Assembly: GCA_003223695.1 (NCBI GenBank)
Contig: QHVY01000086.1
Location: forward strand, 1 to 19,897
Direction: 5' to 3'
Origin: Acidobacteriota bacterium
GTDB lineage: Bacteria; Acidobacteriota; Thermoanaerobaculia; Gp7-AA8
Length of the DNA: 19,897 bases
Position 1 is the stretch's first letter. Each line of letters begins with the position of its first letter. Shown in pieces: positions 19,443 to 19,897 of the stretch. The notes beneath the pieces are model-generated. The model searched no databases. It was not told the DNA's origin and was given only the letters and a program-made list of their open reading frames with translations. Position numbers and translations under genes: made by a program.

Positions 19443-19897
19443 CCACTACACCGAGCTGGCTCGTGAAGTAGTAGGCGAAGAGTTCTTCGTCGTGCGCGGT
19501 CTTGATCATGTCCTCATACGTAGCGACCTGTGCGGTTTTGCCGTCGCTCTCCTGCACATTCGGTCCGGACGGCACCGGCGGCGCGGAAGGCGCAAGTCCG
19601 CGGCTTAACGGGACGAATTTGCAGACCAGCGTGGCGTTGTCGTGCAGCCAGTCGCATGGATCGCCGGTGGTCGCGTTGAGATGATCGGCCGCCATCTTCG
19701 CTTTGCCGGTCGTCACGTTTGCGATCCACAGCTCGGTGTCGTCGCCCTTCGTGTTGATGAAGGAAAGCTTCGAGCCGTCATCCGAGAACTTCACCCACGA
19801 GATGTTCGCGTTCGACGGTACGGTGACTGTCGATTCGGATCCATCCGAGATTTTCTCGAGCATGATCGCGTAGATCAGCCGTGTTCGCTGCGGCCCG
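19303..19897 (-). pseudogene. N-terminal propeller part of the S9D peptidase, separated by a frameshift and cut by the window edge
   Basis: The frame is open through the window end (the codons before the ATG at 19863 still read RTRLIYAIM), so the true start lies outside. It encodes propeller blades: WVKFSDDGSKLSFIN, ELWIANVTTGKAKMAADHLN, CDWLHDNATLVCKFVP, and the segment EELFAYYFTSQLGVVDG, which in S9D relatives leads straight into 'AIY..V.PSPDG.YLLV'. That continuation (AIYNEVTPSPNGEYLLV) is found in the 17721-19442 frame, one base out of phase. Below about 19432 this frame is non-homologous and ends at 19303. The shift lies at the palindrome 19414-19432. If real, the peptidase is inactive, because the catalytic domain cannot be made from the normal start. 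Confidence 0.8.
19414..19432. repeat. 8-bp-arm palindrome at the peptidase frameshift
   Basis: GGCCGGCT (19414-19421), GAG, AGCCGGCC (19425-19432) is a perfect hairpin. With its flank on the minus strand (GTGTGGTGGCCGGCT) it resembles the left half of the 10204-10255 element (GTGTGTTGGCCGACT). The upstream and downstream reading frames of the peptidase switch in or beside it. Confidence 0.7.

Noticed and set aside
1..19897. CRISPR arrays, rRNA, insertion sequences with transposase, and riboswitches
   Set aside because: No regularly spaced direct repeats, no rRNA-like stretches, no transposase motifs and no recognisable riboswitch core were seen on reading both strands by eye.

Overview
The window is GC-rich (about 60-65% by eye), densely coded on both strands, and rich in genes that look chromosomal. 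The gene content (a large secreted VPS10/sortilin-type beta-propeller protein, an S9D-type glutamyl/prolyl peptidase, a MASE1 hybrid histidine kinase, small toxin-antitoxin modules) and the dispersed palindromes, including a 'TTCACCACAGAG' repeat, suggest an Acidobacteriota-like soil or sediment bacterium. That is an inference from gene and repeat style; no marker gene is present to prove it.

Layout. 1-530: the start of an AbrB/MazE-type antitoxin gene leaving the window on the minus strand, and a small unknown plus-strand gene. 531-3739: a VPS10/BNR-repeat protein on the minus strand, broken by one frameshift near 1138-1150. 3740-4041: a gene-free stretch with a long imperfect inverted repeat. 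4042-5875: a small unknown protein, a secreted protein that looks like a thioredoxin fold without its cysteines, and a zinc-ribbon/phospholipid-scramblase-related protein. 5891-8381: an XRE regulator divergent from an antibiotic-biosynthesis-monooxygenase (ABM) fold protein with a clear terminator, then a membrane-anchored protein and two tiny Cys-rich proteins. 8397-10255: a tRNA-sized cloverleaf inverted repeat, a GT4 glycosyltransferase and a divergent SAM methyltransferase with only 21 bp between start codons, and a second palindromic element. 10310-11695: glycerol kinase, apparently lacking the allosteric loops of the E. coli enzyme. 11711-12515: an XRE antitoxin/nucleotidyltransferase toxin-like pair with an operator lying on its -10 box. 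12559-15817: an ABC exporter fused to a cyclic-nucleotide-binding domain, preceded by a GNAT-like protein. 15866-17836: a MASE1 hybrid histidine kinase. 17721-19897: an S9D peptidase with a frameshift at a palindrome, overlapping the kinase tail to tail.

Three themes stand out. First, about ten start codons have a -10-like hexamer (TAnnnT or TCTAAT) only 6-10 nt upstream and no Shine-Dalgarno sequence, while other genes have a good Shine-Dalgarno sequence and no such hexamer. This points to widespread leaderless or nearly leaderless mRNAs beside conventional ones. Second, palindromic repeats built from hairpins with exactly 8-bp arms occur at three sites; one supplies the stop codon of a glycosyltransferase and another coincides with the peptidase frameshift. 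Third, several conserved genes carry small lesions (two frameshifts, a fused tail-to-tail gene end, two apparent losses of conserved motifs), which are either real decay or assembly errors.
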